17,156 nt of DNA from CAZHOV01 sp964534315 (GTDB lineage: Bacteria > Bacteroidota > Bacteroidia > Chitinophagales > Saprospiraceae): the NCBI GenBank assembly GCA_964534315.1, contig CAZHOV010000123.1, forward strand, positions 1-17,156, read 5' to 3'. The position numbers were made by a program, and so were the translations under genes. Shown here in pieces: positions 17,096-17,156 of this stretch. Position 1 is the stretch's first letter. Every line of letters starts with the position of its first letter. Under the pieces are notes generated by a model. It was not told the origin of the DNA. It was given only the letters and a program-made list of their open reading frames with translations, and did not search any database.

Positions 17096-17156
17096 CAAAC
17101 GTTCTTCTTTGGGAGGGCTGTTTTTTCTAAAAAAATCAATGATTTTTTTAGAAAAA
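17093..17156. repeat. Dispersed intergenic repeat, copy 2, with long inverted repeat (cut by window end)
   Basis: Begins with the 37-bp motif shared with 14744-14780. It runs into a palindrome centred on 17139 whose arms 17122-17138 and 17140-17156 pair over 17 bases and probably continue past the window. As with copy 1, it lies just after a plus-strand gene. The stem is A/T-only at its base and near-perfect, so it could fold in RNA or extrude in DNA. Confidence 0.7.

Overview
The window looks like a chromosomal segment of a Bacteroidota bacterium, most likely from the Saprospiraceae/Lewinella side of the phylum. This is inferred from four things: a giant secreted repeat protein with a type IX secretion (T9SS) gliding-type C-terminal domain (CHU_C / TIGR04131), TAnnTTTG-type promoter octamers, AT-rich leaders without clear Shine-Dalgarno sites, and intergenic heptamer repeats. 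No rRNA, tRNA, CRISPR array or transposase gene was seen.

Layout. Positions 1-391 are non-coding and repeat-rich: two heptamer arrays and a pair of REP-like hairpins. Positions 392-12137 (minus strand) hold one giant gene broken by two 100-N assembly gaps (3244-3343 and 3996-4095). Read from its N-terminus it has a signal peptide, a cysteine-rich beta-type domain, an Ig/PKD-like stretch, 18 units of a ~100-aa Asp/Cys-rich repeat, at least 24 units of a 54-aa 'GCDS' repeat, a PKD-like region with two SprB-like repeats, and a CHU_C domain that should direct T9SS export and surface attachment. The three pieces lie in different frames only because the N runs are arbitrary. Repeat logic gives true gap lengths of -4+324n and 161+324n bases, both of which restore one frame and a protein of at least about 3900 residues.

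Positions 12138-12458 are a divergent promoter region with the same octamer, TAATTTTG, facing each way. lysS (lysyl-tRNA synthetase) follows on the plus strand, then a small predicted lipoprotein gene. After an intergenic repeat with a long hairpin come a four-helix membrane protein gene (plus) and a convergent gene for a basic-tailed protein of unknown function (minus), whose stop codons overlap. The last gene (plus) encodes a membrane-anchored alpha/beta hydrolase. The window ends in a second copy of the intergenic repeat.

The genes do not form one obvious pathway: a housekeeping synthetase sits beside envelope or surface genes. The most notable features are the near-identical 324-bp tandem repeats inside the giant gene, which suggest recent expansion or conversion and broke the assembly; heptamer arrays that supply the stop codon of two unrelated genes; and a dispersed 37-bp motif plus long hairpin found after two genes.
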